Source: Deltaproteobacteria bacterium (GTDB lineage Bacteria; Myxococcota_A; UBA796; UBA2385). Taken from it: a stretch of DNA of 64,000 bases. Both the position numbers and the translations under genes were made by a program. Location: positions 124,001 through 188,000 of the forward strand of contig JAGYJW010000008.1 of the NCBI GenBank assembly GCA_018401435.1. The letters are read 5' to 3'. Of this stretch, positions 26,117 through 36,082 are shown piece by piece. Within the stretch, counting starts at the first letter, position 1, and every line of letters begins with the position of its first letter. Under the pieces are notes generated by a model, which had not been told where the DNA came from, did no database searches, and saw only the letters and a list, made by a program, of their open reading frames with translations.

Positions 26117-27454
26117 TCAATCGACGCAGACCACCTCGGTCACCGACAAGGAGTCGATCAGGTGCAGGTTGGTCTCTCCGCCCGTGCCCGCCGTGAAGCC
26201 CACATAGGCGTCGAATGCGAGGCTGCCGGACAGGTCCTGGTCGATATAGGTCACCCCATCGATGCTCACGGTGAGTCGGGGGGCGGCCACCACCACCGTC
26301 ATGTCGTGCCAGCCCGTGTCTTCCATCTCGGGCAGCTCGGCCCAGGCGACATAGGCGTCCACGTCTCCATCAAAGGTGAAGGCGAGGTGATCGTTGGGGG
26401 TGGGCTCGACCGAGGAGCCGTTGTCATAGGTGTCGACTTCGAGGGTCCAGCCCGGCAAGGCCGGCCCCACCGTGCAGCTCGCGTCGCCGCCATAGCCGAT
26501 GCCGCAGCCCGTCCCGCCCAAGAAGGTGGTCATGCGGGCGCTGTCCAAGGCGGTCAGGGAGATGCCGTCCGCACCGGAACCATCGCCGATGTAGAAGCGG
26601 AAGCTGATCTCGACATTGTCGGCCCGCACCGTGCTGTCGGTGGCAAAGGCCGTGCCCACCAGGCCTTGGGACGCGCGGGTGAGCTGCAGCCAGTCATTGC
26701 TGGCATCCCATTGGGCGTCGCCTTCGAAGTGCCAGCTGGACAGATCAAGCTGGTCCACGGTGTAGCCCGCCTGCTGGCAGACCTGGACCTGGGTGCTCGT
26801 CTCGTTGCCGCAGCTGTCCGTCACCGTGGCGGTGAGCAGGTGGTCGCCCTGGCTGCGGCTGGCCCCCCAGACCAGCAGGCTGTCTCCGCTGGGGGCCGCT
26901 GCCCCGCCAGCGATGGCCCCATCCACATCGCTGTCCCAGTTGACCAGCAGGCGATCGGCAGCGTCTTCGGCGTCGGCCACCGTCGCGCTGAGCAGGGCCT
27001 CGCCCGGAGCGAGGATCTCGCCCGTGCCCGGGGCGACGATGGAGATGGACGGCGCCTGATCGCCTGCAGCGAAAAGAGGCACCTCAACGATATTCTCGTC
27101 AGGATCGTCGCTCTCGATCTGCAGGCTGCCCTCGCCGCTGCCCACCACGCTGAAGCCCACCGATTCTGCAGGGGCCAGGGTCAGGGGCAAGGAGATGCCC
27201 GCCACCGTCCAGTCGCCGGTGGTGCCCACCGCGACCAGGGACAGCGGCCCATCGCCCTCATTGGTGACGGTGATGGCCTGCTCTGCGGTGGGGCATGCGC
27301 CTTCGACCGCCACATCCAGGGGGCTGACGGCGATGTCGGGGACACCTTCGGCTTCGGCGTCGGTATTGCTTCCCTTGCCCCCCGCGAGGTTGTAGTCCGA
27401 GCAGGCCGCCCCAAAGCAGAGCAGGAGGAGAAGGTGCGGGCGACCCGTGTACAA
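26117..27454 (-). CDS. Lipoprotein with Ig-like domains and an L-type-lectin-like domain
   Basis: A 445-aa lipoprotein (signal ending CFGAAC, mature start SDYNLAGGKG). Residues about 38-115 resemble a choice-of-anchor/ASH-like beta domain (VSPLDVAVEG, ITVTNEGDGPLSLVAV). Residues 125-230 are a second Ig-like domain. The C-terminal 210 residues resemble a legume-type lectin or concanavalin-like fold (WLQLTRASQGLVGTAFA, NVEISFRFYIGDGSGADGIS, LPGWTLEVDTYDNGSS, then GWHDMTVVV). The last matches the L-type lectin motif of a carbohydrate-binding jelly roll with GSGADGIS-like and EVDTY-like strands. It is probably a surface protein that binds glycans; the ligand is unknown. Confidence 0.7.
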   Translation of the reverse strand: MYTGRPHLLLLLCFGAACSDYNLAGGKGSNTDAEAEGVPDIAVSPLDVAVEGACPTAEQAITVTNEGDGPLSLVAVGTTGDWTVAGISLPLTLAPAESVGFSVVGSGEGSLQIESDDPDENIVEVPLFAAGDQAPSISIVAPGTGEILAPGEALLSATVADAEDAADRLLVNWDSDVDGAIAGGAAAPSGDSLLVWGASRSQGDHLLTATVTDSCGNETSTQVQVCQQAGYTVDQLDLSSWHFEGDAQWDASNDWLQLTRASQGLVGTAFATDSTVRADNVEISFRFYIGDGSGADGISLTALDSARMTTFLGGTGCGIGYGGDASCTVGPALPGWTLEVDTYDNGSSVEPTPNDHLAFTFDGDVDAYVAWAELPEMEDTGWHDMTVVVAAPRLTVSIDGVTYIDQDLSGSLAFDAYVGFTAGTGGETNLHLIDSLSVTEVVCVD

Positions 27455-27537
27455 ATCCAGCTCCGCAAGGTGGCAAGCGCCTGAAAGCTACCATGGACCG
27501 AAGGCGTCGGTGGCACCGCCTTGACCGAAGCGGCGCG

Positions 27538-27936
27538 ATGCGCAACAAGGGGCAGGTGGACCCCTTCTTCCTCGTCACCTTGCCCCTGATGCTGCTGATC
27601 GCGGTCAAGCTGCGGGCGCTCAAGGCCTTTGATGACCTGATGGAGGCCCTTCACCGCCTGGAAGGAGCGCGCTGGGTCGAGCTGGGCCGCCCCATCGGCT
27701 ACTTCTGGCGCCCCGAAGACCAGGCCGCAAAGACCGTGCAGGGGGTGCGCGCCCGCCGGCCGATCCTGCGCCAGTGGCTCTTTTCCGACCCGGATTGGCT
27801 GGCCGGAGACTCCCCCCTGCGCCTGCCCCTGGCCACCTGGCGCATCACCACCCTGCTCTCCTGGGCAGGCTTTGGCATCCTGGCCGTGCTCGCGGCCCTG
27901 GCCGGCGCCTTCTGGATGGGCGGAGCGGCGCCCTGA
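27538..27936 (+). CDS. Small two-TM membrane protein of unknown function
   Basis: About 132 aa from ATG 27538; an alternative ATG lies at 27493 and neither has a strong ribosome-binding site. There is one TM segment near the start (FFLVTLPLMLLIAVKL), a middle soluble part (WVELGRPIGYFWRPEDQ, RPILRQWLFSDPDWLAGD), and a second TM at the end (LLSWAGFGILAVLAALAGA). The layout is similar to small UspB-like or unnamed membrane proteins. The stop overlaps or abuts the next membrane gene, so they are likely co-expressed. Confidence 0.5.
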   Translation: MRNKGQVDPFFLVTLPLMLLIAVKLRALKAFDDLMEALHRLEGARWVELGRPIGYFWRPEDQAAKTVQGVRARRPILRQWLFSDPDWLAGDSPLRLPLATWRITTLLSWAGFGILAVLAALAGAFWMGGAAP

Positions 27937-27965
27937 AGGCCCGCCGCCTGCGGGAGCTGCCCCTC

Positions 27966-29489
27966 GTGCTGGGCCTTCTGCTGGGCCTCGCGGTCTTCTG
28001 GCGCCATGGCTGGGCCTTTGTCCTGGATGGGGCCCTGGAGGGCTACCATTGGGACGACTACCTGGAGGCCGGGTGGATGATCGTGCACCGCATCGATCTG
28101 GGCTACCCCACCTTTCGGCAGCCGCTCTACGGATCCCTGGTGGGCCATGTGGGCGAGTGGATGGGCAGCTATGCCAACGCCGGCATCCTGCTGTCGTCGG
28201 GGGCCGCGGTGATGCTGCTGCTGGGCGCTGCGGCGGGTGGCCGGGCCCTGGGTGGGCCCTGGGCGGGCGGAATCGCGGCCTTCCTGGTGCCCACCGTGCA
28301 GGTGACCTTGAGCGCGCCGCGCTGGTCCAACCTCTATGCGGTGCTCGCCGGCACCAGCGGCCTCAGCCTGGGCCTGGCCGCCCTGGTCGCCCGGTGGCCC
28401 CACCCCCTGACCGCGCTGCTGGCGGGCATCTTGGGTGGGGTGGCGTGGGGGGTGGACAGCCGCGGCCTGGCCATGGTCCCCGCCGCGGCCTTGCTGGTGG
28501 GCCTGGGGGCCCTGCGCAGCCAGAGCAAGCTGCGCGGCCTCCTGCTGCTGGCCTGCTTCCTGCTGCCCCTCAAGCTGGGCCCCCTCAGCCAGGATCGCCT
28601 GCAGATCCCCGGGGTGGGCAGACCCCAGCCCGTGCAGCAACTGCGCTTTCAACGCCGGGTCTTCTTGCGGTGGGCCACCATGGGCCACGCCGACCAGCGC
28701 ATGCACCTGGCCTGTCGCGGGCAGGACGAACAAGCGCTGCCGTCGCCGGCCACCCTGCGCAGTGACTGCGCCCAGGCCATGGCGGAGTTCAACTTCGGCA
28801 CGTCCATCCCGCGCCAGCTGCCGCTGCCGGTGGGCTGGACCCTCATGGGGGCGGGGCTCTGCCTGTTGCCCCGGCGCAGGCGGGGCCTCGCCGACAGCCT
28901 GCCGCCCCTGCTGCTGCTGGGAGGCGGATTGGCCCCCTTGATCGCCTTTTCCTGGTGGATTCCCTACCCGGACCGCTACCTGGTGCAATTCGCCGTGCCC
29001 CTGTGCCTGCTGGCGCCGGTCGGCTCTGCCCGCCTGCTGAGCTGGGTGGGTCCCAAGAGGGCGCAGCCCTGGGTGATGGCCTTGGGAATGAGCGCGCTGG
29101 GCGCATTTGCGTGGATAGCCGATCCCACTCAACGCCTGAAGCCCACCACCGAGGAGGAGAGCCCCTGGGAGAAGCTGCGGGCCGAGGTGGGCGACGCCGT
29201 GGCCACGCGCATGGACCCGGATGACGGGCTGCTGGACTGCGCCAACCTGCACACAGGCAGCCGCTGGTTGCCCCGGGTCACCAGCCAGCCGCCGATGATG
29301 GCCCTGGACGACCGCCGCTGCATCGCCTGGATCCAGGACCCGCCCCGAAGCGGCACCGCCTGGCTGCTGCTCAGCAGCCGGCAGCCCCTGCGGAATGCGG
29401 ATGGCAGCCCCTTTCAGACCCTGCCCGAGGGCTGGGTTCTGGACTGGGAGAAGGGCGATGTGCGACTCCTTCGCTTCGAAGCGCCTTAG
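27966..29489 (+). CDS. Polytopic membrane protein, possibly GT-C-type glycosyltransferase
   Basis: About 507 aa with roughly ten hydrophobic segments. After the first TM there is an acidic loop (GYHWDDYLEAGWMIVHRIDLG) and PTFRQPLYGSLVGHVGE, a placement of acidic residues like that in dolichyl/undecaprenyl-phosphate-dependent GT-C enzymes. The C-terminal 130 residues are soluble. Family assignment is not certain. The start is unclear: GTG at 27966 has GGGAG nine bases upstream, while an in-frame CTG at 27933 overlaps the previous stop (CTGA) and would include the basic KARRLREL stretch that usually precedes a first TM segment. Confidence 0.55.
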   Translation: MLGLLLGLAVFWRHGWAFVLDGALEGYHWDDYLEAGWMIVHRIDLGYPTFRQPLYGSLVGHVGEWMGSYANAGILLSSGAAVMLLLGAAAGGRALGGPWAGGIAAFLVPTVQVTLSAPRWSNLYAVLAGTSGLSLGLAALVARWPHPLTALLAGILGGVAWGVDSRGLAMVPAAALLVGLGALRSQSKLRGLLLLACFLLPLKLGPLSQDRLQIPGVGRPQPVQQLRFQRRVFLRWATMGHADQRMHLACRGQDEQALPSPATLRSDCAQAMAEFNFGTSIPRQLPLPVGWTLMGAGLCLLPRRRRGLADSLPPLLLLGGGLAPLIAFSWWIPYPDRYLVQFAVPLCLLAPVGSARLLSWVGPKRAQPWVMALGMSALGAFAWIADPTQRLKPTTEEESPWEKLRAEVGDAVATRMDPDDGLLDCANLHTGSRWLPRVTSQPPMMALDDRRCIAWIQDPPRSGTAWLLLSSRQPLRNADGSPFQTLPEGWVLDWEKGDVRLLRFEAP

Positions 29490-29497
29490 AGGGGGAC

Positions 29498-29878
29498 ATG
29501 CCCATCCTCGACCGGCTCGTCACCACTGGCACGGTGCTGCTGGCCTTTGGCTTGCTGGCCCTGGCCACCCACGCCACCCTCGCACCCCTGTCGGCATCGG
29601 CGGGCTATGGCGTGCCCATCTCACCCGGGGCCGAGGCCTGGGTGATTGCGGCGGGCCTGCGCGACGGCGTGCTGGGCCTGGCCAGCTTGTGGATGCTGCG
29701 CCACCGCGCGGCCCTGCCGGGCTTTCTCTTGGCGGTGCTGCTGCTGCCCCTCGGAGATGTGCTCATCGCCGCCCTTTACGGCCAGGAAGCGAGCGCGATC
29801 CTGCCGCATGCGGTGGGGGCCGTGGGCATCGGCCTGCTGCTGACCCTCAGCTGGATCGCGCGCCCGCGGGCTCCATAA
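29498..29878 (+). CDS. Small four-TM membrane protein (DUF4267-like)
   Basis: A 126-aa protein with four hydrophobic segments. The order of features (a GYGVPI loop after TM1, then GLRDGVLGLASLWMLRHR, then LPLGDVLIAALYGQE, then LPHAVGAVGIGLLL) fits the DUF4267 family, small membrane proteins of unknown function. It lies 8 nt after the large membrane protein gene, behind GGGGG. Confidence 0.6.
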   Translation: MPILDRLVTTGTVLLAFGLLALATHATLAPLSASAGYGVPISPGAEAWVIAAGLRDGVLGLASLWMLRHRAALPGFLLAVLLLPLGDVLIAALYGQEASAILPHAVGAVGIGLLLTLSWIARPRAP

Positions 29879-30086
29879 AGAGCGCGAGCTGGCGCTGCGG
29901 CAGCGGCGCCGCGCCGGCGGCGGGTGGCAACGCGAGCCTGCCCCCACTGCGCCCCACCTCGGGACCCCAGGATCGCAGCCGGGCAGGAGCCATCCCCACC
30001 AGGCTGCCCGGTTGAACCCCGTCGAGTTGCTAGCCTTCCCAAGTAGAGATGGCCCCGCCCTTGCTCTGGTCGGCCTCGGAGAAGAC

Positions 30087-30109
30087 TGTCGGACACAATC
30101 TGTCCGACA
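30087..30109 (-). terminator. Perfect 9-bp inverted repeat after the copper/haem lipoprotein gene
   Basis: tgtcggaca and tgtccgaca are separated by five bases, eight bases beyond the stop of the minus-strand gene, and followed on that strand by gtcttctcc. This fits a hairpin terminator; a protein-binding operator is the alternative. The rest of the 240-bp gap 29879-30117 shows no gene I can support. Confidence 0.5.
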
Positions 30110-30117
30110 TTACGCAG

Positions 30118-31425
<1,308 letters not shown>

Positions 31426-31497
31426 GGGCGATCTCCAATCGAGCGCGGCTACCATAGCTGAAAGCAAAGGCAGCCTCTGCCCATCAACGTGCAAAGC

Positions 31498-32172
31498 TCA
31501 GCCCTGCGGGGCGATGCGCAGCAGCTCGATGTCCTCGCTGCGCGCGCCCAGGTCGGAAAGCAGCGCGCGATACCAGGCGGCAGAAGCCTGGCTTCGGCCG
31601 GGAAGTTCGTGCGTACCCCAGATGATTGTGAGCACCCGCTGGCTGCCCGGGTGGGTCTTCGTGCGCTGGCTATCCTTGACGGCGTTCGCACAGGGCCCGA
31701 CCGCGTCGTACAAGCACAGCAGGCCACCCAGGTCGATCTCCTGGCCAGAGGCGTTGAAGGCGTAGCGGCTGCCCGGCGCGCAGCAGGCGATGCGGTGGGG
31801 CCCCTGGGCGAGATCGAGGTCCACCACGCTGATGGGCAGCCCGCTGTAGAGGCTCACGGCGTTGAGCGCGTCCACCACCGGGTTGATCAGCTTGTCGGGC
31901 GAGAGCCTGCCGTCGAGGACCGCCTTGGCCAGGTATTCGCTGGCCGGCTTGCTGCGTCCGGAGGGCTTGAAGCCGCCCTGGCGCAAGAGATCCCGCACCG
32001 CCCCGATCACGTCGGGGCCGCTCTGCATGGGGGCCGCGGCGCCGGGCAGAAAGAGCGCGGCGAGGGCGGCGGGGGTGCGCAGCTCACCCAAGGGCGCGGG
32101 CAAGAACGAGACGATGCCCACCGCATCCAAGGACGGGTGGGCATCGACGGTGATGGCGGGGAGGTCGGTCAT
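31498..32172 (-). CDS. B3/B4 tRNA-binding-domain protein
   Basis: A 224-aa protein with the B3/B4 domain known from the beta subunit of Phe-tRNA synthetase and from free-standing proteins. Family motifs are LLRQGGFKPSGRSKPASEYL, NPVVDALNAVSLYSGLPIS, GLLCLYDAVGPCANAVKDSQ and RVLTIIWGTHELPGR. Free-standing B3/B4 proteins may bind or edit aminoacyl substrates, but no function is firmly known for this type. It lies 9 nt after the sigma factor gene and is probably co-transcribed with it. Confidence 0.85.
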   Translation of the reverse strand: MTDLPAITVDAHPSLDAVGIVSFLPAPLGELRTPAALAALFLPGAAAPMQSGPDVIGAVRDLLRQGGFKPSGRSKPASEYLAKAVLDGRLSPDKLINPVVDALNAVSLYSGLPISVVDLDLAQGPHRIACCAPGSRYAFNASGQEIDLGGLLCLYDAVGPCANAVKDSQRTKTHPGSQRVLTIIWGTHELPGRSQASAAWYRALLSDLGARSEDIELLRIAPQG

Positions 32173-32181
32173 CCCGCCCGC

Positions 32182-33129
32182 TTAGACGACCGCGCGCAGC
32201 CGGGCCAGGGCCTGAACCTCAATCTGGCGCACCCGCTCGCGGGAGATGCCGAGATCCGAACCGATGGTGGCCATGCTGCGGGACTCCTGGCCCCCCAGGC
32301 CAAAGTGATGCCGCAGGATGTACTGCTCGCGATCGTCGAGCATCTCGGCAAAGACCCGGTCCAGCGTGTCGATGGCCTCCTGCTTGATGGCGAGGCGATC
32401 GGGGTGGGCGTCCTTGCTGTCGGATTCCAGCCGGTCGAGGATCGTGAGGCCATCGGGGTCTTCCTGGTCGATGGACAGGGTGGCGCCCAGGCCCAGCAGC
32501 ATCTGCGCGCGCTCGGCGTCGATGCCCACCTCGTTGGCCATGCCCTCCACGTCGATCTCGAGGCCCTCCTTCTGGAAGTCCTGGGCGACCTTGCGCAGGT
32601 TGCGGATCTGTTCCACCGCCCCACCCGGCAGGCGCACCAGGCGGCCGCCATTTTCCAGGGCGCGGGTCATCTGGGCGCGAACCCACCAGCGGGCGTAGGT
32701 GCTGAACCGAATGCCGCGGTCGGGGTCGAAGCGCTTGGCCGCCCGCAGCAGGCCGATGATGCCCTCTTGCATGAGGTCTTCCTGGCCCATCATGGAGCAG
32801 GCCAGCTTGCGGGCCTCGCCCCGGGCCACGCGCAGGCCCGACATGGCGAGCTCCCAGCGCAGGTCTTCGGCGTCGTCGAGGAGCTTGCGGGCCTCCTGGG
32901 TGCGGGCGCGCACGTCCGGGTCGGTGGAGCGCAGGTCGATGCAGGCCTGCACGCCCTCAATCACGCGGTCCACATGGCGGGCCCGGGTGCGTTCGGCCCG
33001 GGGGCCGCGGCGGGCGAGCACGGCGTCTGCCGCGGGGATGCCCCGAATGGCAGACAAGGCGCGCTCTTCGGCCAGGTGAATCGCCCGTCCGATGTCTCGC
33101 TCCTGCTCTGCTGTCAGCTGCTTGGCCAT
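32182..33129 (-). CDS. RNA polymerase sigma-70 factor, RpoD/RpoS-like (group 2)
   Basis: A 315-aa sigma factor with region 2 (GQEDLMQEGIIGLLRAAKRF, RGIRFSTYARWWVRAQM), region 3 (EIDVEGMANEVGIDAERAQM) and region 4 with its HTH (SMATIGSDLGISRERVRQIE). It lacks the long region 1.1 and non-conserved insert of the housekeeping RpoD, so it is likely an alternative group 2 factor. Its N-terminal 100 residues (many Arg/Ala/Glu) are not typical. It should direct RNA polymerase to a set of stress or development promoters; the target genes cannot be seen. It is divergent from the next membrane protein gene and is followed by the B3/B4 gene. Confidence 0.9.
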   Translation of the reverse strand: MAKQLTAEQERDIGRAIHLAEERALSAIRGIPAADAVLARRGPRAERTRARHVDRVIEGVQACIDLRSTDPDVRARTQEARKLLDDAEDLRWELAMSGLRVARGEARKLACSMMGQEDLMQEGIIGLLRAAKRFDPDRGIRFSTYARWWVRAQMTRALENGGRLVRLPGGAVEQIRNLRKVAQDFQKEGLEIDVEGMANEVGIDAERAQMLLGLGATLSIDQEDPDGLTILDRLESDSKDAHPDRLAIKQEAIDTLDRVFAEMLDDREQYILRHHFGLGGQESRSMATIGSDLGISRERVRQIEVQALARLRAVV

Positions 33130-33355
33130 GGCTCGTACCCTCCGGGGGTGGAAATCTGATGGTTCAGTCGGAGCGAGCGTGGAATGAAAGCGGGGGGTGA
33201 CGATTCCACGGGGGAGATGGGTGCAGGGAGGCTGGATTCGGCACCTGACGTCCAGCGGTCCTCAAAGTATAGACAACGGAGTTCCACGAACAAGGGGGGG
33301 ATTGGGTCACCAGTTGTCCACGTCTCCGCCCCACGACACTCCAGCGCCGGCTTTC

Positions 33356-34957
33356 ATGCCCCCGATCGCACGCACTCTTGGGGCGACGGCCCTCTGGCTG
33401 GCCTTGCCCGTGGCGCTGGTGGCGGCCGGGCTGTGGGTCGGGCCCGGGGGCATGCTGGGCTATGAAGGCGGCGAGATCTACGGCCACGCCTGGGTTCAGT
33501 GGTGGCACGCCGACGCCTTGCCGGCCTGGCCCGTCAACCCCTCCTCCTGGCTGCCCTGGGTGAAGGAGTGGCGGGTGATCGACCCCCTGCCCACCGCCTT
33601 TGCTGCCGCGATCGGCAGGGCCCTGGGGCAGGGTGCGGGGTGGAACGCCTGGATCCTCGGTTCGGTCCTGTTGGCAGCCATCGGCGGCGCGTGGGCCGCT
33701 CGGCGCGCTGGGGGCGACCCGGTGGTGGGCGGCCTGGCCCTGGCGCTGGCCCCCGCGCTACAGGGGGCGCTGGTCTCGGGGCTCACCGAGGACCTGTCGG
33801 TGGGGCTGGCGGCGATCGCCTTGGCCCTGGTGGGCGACCGCGATCCCCGAAAGGCGGCCCTTGGCGGGATCGCCATGGGCGTCCTCGCGGCCTGCGGAAT
33901 GGTGCTGGCCTGGGCGACCGCGGGCGCAGCCCTGGGGCTGGGCCTGTGCATGCTCTGGCAGGACCGATCGCGTCTGCGCAGCCTGATCCTGGGCGCCGCC
34001 CTGGCGCTGTTGACCACCGCCCCGCTGGCCTGGCAACAGGCCCGACGGCTGTCGGGGGTGGGCCACCGCCTGGGGTCGGTGCAAAACCAGGTCGAGCCCC
34101 TCTGGCGCTTGAACCCCTGGCTGGGGGTGGACCTGGCAAGCTACCTCACGCCCGGCCGCGTCGATCCCGACGGGGCGCTCATTCGCATGCATCCAGGCTA
34201 CCTCGGGCTCAGCCTGCTCGCTCTGGCGCTCTTTGGTGGACGCAGCCGGTGGTGGCTGGTCCTTTGCGCCGTGCTGCTGCTGGCTCCGGGGCGGCAGCTC
34301 AGCCTGGCGGGCCATCCCCTGGGCCTGGGCAACCCCTTTGGGGCGCTGATGGACCTGCTGCCCCTGGGCAGCCTGGTGAACCACGCCGGCCGCCTGTTGC
34401 TGGTGGGCGCGATCGCGCTGGCGGTCCTGGCCGCTCGGGGCGCTGCCCGGCTGGGCCCCCGGGGGCAGGTGGCGGCGCGCCTGGTGGTGCTGCTGGATCT
34501 CGCGCTCCTGAGTCCGGTGGGGCTACCTCTGTCAACGACAATGGCGCCGGCCTTGTCTGTCACGAATTGTGACCGGCCCCTCGACGAGATCCCCTTGCCC
34601 GGGGCGCCCCGCTGCTTGGATGACCTGCCTGCGGGACCCTTGCTGCACCTGCCCATGGCCGGCCCGGGGGTGCATTTCCAGCGGCCGCTGCTGGTGCAGC
34701 CCCAGCACCGCCGGCCCCTGTTGCTCAACCCCAACCAGCCTGGCCTGCCGCCGGCGCTCGGCGACAGCCCGACCGGGCGCTGGCTGGTGGGCCTGGCCTT
34801 CCCTCGCCCGCCGCCGCCGCCGGAGAGGGTGGAGCTGCCCGCCGGCCTGGCGGTGCTGCTGGTCGAAGCACCCCATATTGAAGCGGTGGCCGCAGTCCTG
34901 GGTCCACCAAGCCTGAGAGGGCCCGACAGCGCGGCCTGGGCGGTCGCCGCCCCCTGA
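33356..34957 (+). CDS. Polytopic membrane protein of unknown function
   Basis: About 533 aa with some ten TM segments in the first 410 residues and a soluble C-terminal domain of about 110 residues (LPLSTTMAPALSVTNCDRPL and so on). The first loop has GYEGGEIYGHAWVQWWHADALP, the kind of acidic loop seen in GT-C-type or other polyprenyl-phosphate-using membrane enzymes, and SYLTPGRVDPDG is in a later loop. I cannot assign a family with confidence. ATG at 33356 was chosen because the frame upstream is Ser/Thr-rich and lies in the shared promoter area. Confidence 0.6.
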   Translation: MPPIARTLGATALWLALPVALVAAGLWVGPGGMLGYEGGEIYGHAWVQWWHADALPAWPVNPSSWLPWVKEWRVIDPLPTAFAAAIGRALGQGAGWNAWILGSVLLAAIGGAWAARRAGGDPVVGGLALALAPALQGALVSGLTEDLSVGLAAIALALVGDRDPRKAALGGIAMGVLAACGMVLAWATAGAALGLGLCMLWQDRSRLRSLILGAALALLTTAPLAWQQARRLSGVGHRLGSVQNQVEPLWRLNPWLGVDLASYLTPGRVDPDGALIRMHPGYLGLSLLALALFGGRSRWWLVLCAVLLLAPGRQLSLAGHPLGLGNPFGALMDLLPLGSLVNHAGRLLLVGAIALAVLAARGAARLGPRGQVAARLVVLLDLALLSPVGLPLSTTMAPALSVTNCDRPLDEIPLPGAPRCLDDLPAGPLLHLPMAGPGVHFQRPLLVQPQHRRPLLLNPNQPGLPPALGDSPTGRWLVGLAFPRPPPPPERVELPAGLAVLLVEAPHIEAVAAVLGPPSLRGPDSAAWAVAAP

Positions 34958-34970
34958 CCGGCCGAGGCTG

Positions 34971-35948
34971 CTAGCGGCTTGCCGCAGCCTGGGTCTGCCC
35001 CACCTCGATGCCCAGCAAGCCCCGCGGGGGAAGCGGCTTGGTGCCCTGAAGCTGGGCCATGAAGTCGTGGTGGAAGTAGTAGGGCTTGAGTTGCTCGGGC
35101 ACGATGTCGAGCAGGCGCGCGTGGTAGCGCCGCAGATCGTACCAGGGCACGTTGAAATTCGCGTGGTGCTCGAAGTGGTAGTTGATGTTGAAGGGCGAGG
35201 TCACCGGCGACAGCGGGTAGAGATAGGTCCGCGACCGCAGGGTGAAATCGGGCTCCTGGGCAAGCCCGCCACCGTGTTCCTGCGCCTTCTTGGTCATGTT
35301 CAGGATCATCGTCACCTGCAGGCCCAGGAACATGGCGACGGGCACCGGCCAGCCCACCAGCCAGGTGGTGAGGGCGCCGAGGGGCAGCCACCACAAGAAG
35401 ATGCCCGCCGCCGCCCGCCCCAGGTTGCCGGGGTACTGACGGCTGGGGTTCATCGCCATGAAGGAGAGGGGAATCAGAAGCAATATCAGGTACTTGCGCA
35501 TCAGAGCCGCGCCGGTGATGGGGTCGCGATCCTGGGGGTCATCCGCCTCGCAGGGGCGCAGGTGGTGGATGGTGTGGCCCTTCTCCCAGTGCCGGATGTA
35601 GTCGGTCATGAAGGGCAGGGCGGCCATCCGACCCAAGAGCCGGTTGAGCCGCTTCTGGCGCTCGCGGTCCCGCGACAGCACGAACATGTTGTGGCTGCAC
35701 TCGTGAATCACCAGGATGTTCACGGCGAAGTAGATACAGCCGAAGATCACGATGGCCAGTGGCAGGTAGACCAGGACCGGCAGGAAGGCGCCCAAGGCGA
35801 TGGTGCCCACGAAGATCGACGCCACCGCCAAGGTGGCCAGGAGGTTGATCCGGTTGTGCGGGCCCGGCTCCTTCTTCATCGCGTGGAACTCTCCGCCTGC
35901 GGCGATCGCCTGCTTGACCCAGCCGGGCCGCTCGTAGCTGTCGGACAT
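34971..35948 (-). CDS. Fatty acid desaturase family protein
   Basis: A 325-aa integral membrane protein with the three His boxes of the membrane desaturase/hydroxylase superfamily: HECSH (in LVIHECSHNMFVLSRDRERQ), HTIHH and HFEHH (in NINYHFEHHANFNVPWYDL). These bind a di-iron centre that inserts a double bond or a hydroxyl group. Four to five TM segments separate the boxes. The third box context resembles acyl-lipid desaturases and carotenoid-ketolase-like enzymes, so the substrate could be a lipid acyl chain or a carotenoid. ATG 35948 has GGGAG eight bases upstream. It is convergent with the membrane protein gene and divergent from the GspE-type ATPase. Confidence 0.87.
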   Translation of the reverse strand: MSDSYERPGWVKQAIAAGGEFHAMKKEPGPHNRINLLATLAVASIFVGTIALGAFLPVLVYLPLAIVIFGCIYFAVNILVIHECSHNMFVLSRDRERQKRLNRLLGRMAALPFMTDYIRHWEKGHTIHHLRPCEADDPQDRDPITGAALMRKYLILLLIPLSFMAMNPSRQYPGNLGRAAAGIFLWWLPLGALTTWLVGWPVPVAMFLGLQVTMILNMTKKAQEHGGGLAQEPDFTLRSRTYLYPLSPVTSPFNINYHFEHHANFNVPWYDLRRYHARLLDIVPEQLKPYYFHHDFMAQLQGTKPLPPRGLLGIEVGQTQAAASR

Positions 35949-36082
35949 GTGCGGGTCTCCCGCGAAAGGCTCCAGTCCTGCTATCCCCACGACACCGGTT
36001 GGGGCAGCGCCGATTGCGCCGCCGACGCCCAGGATGGGACGGGAACGCGGCGCAGGGCGGCCCCATGCGATAGGCGCCGCGC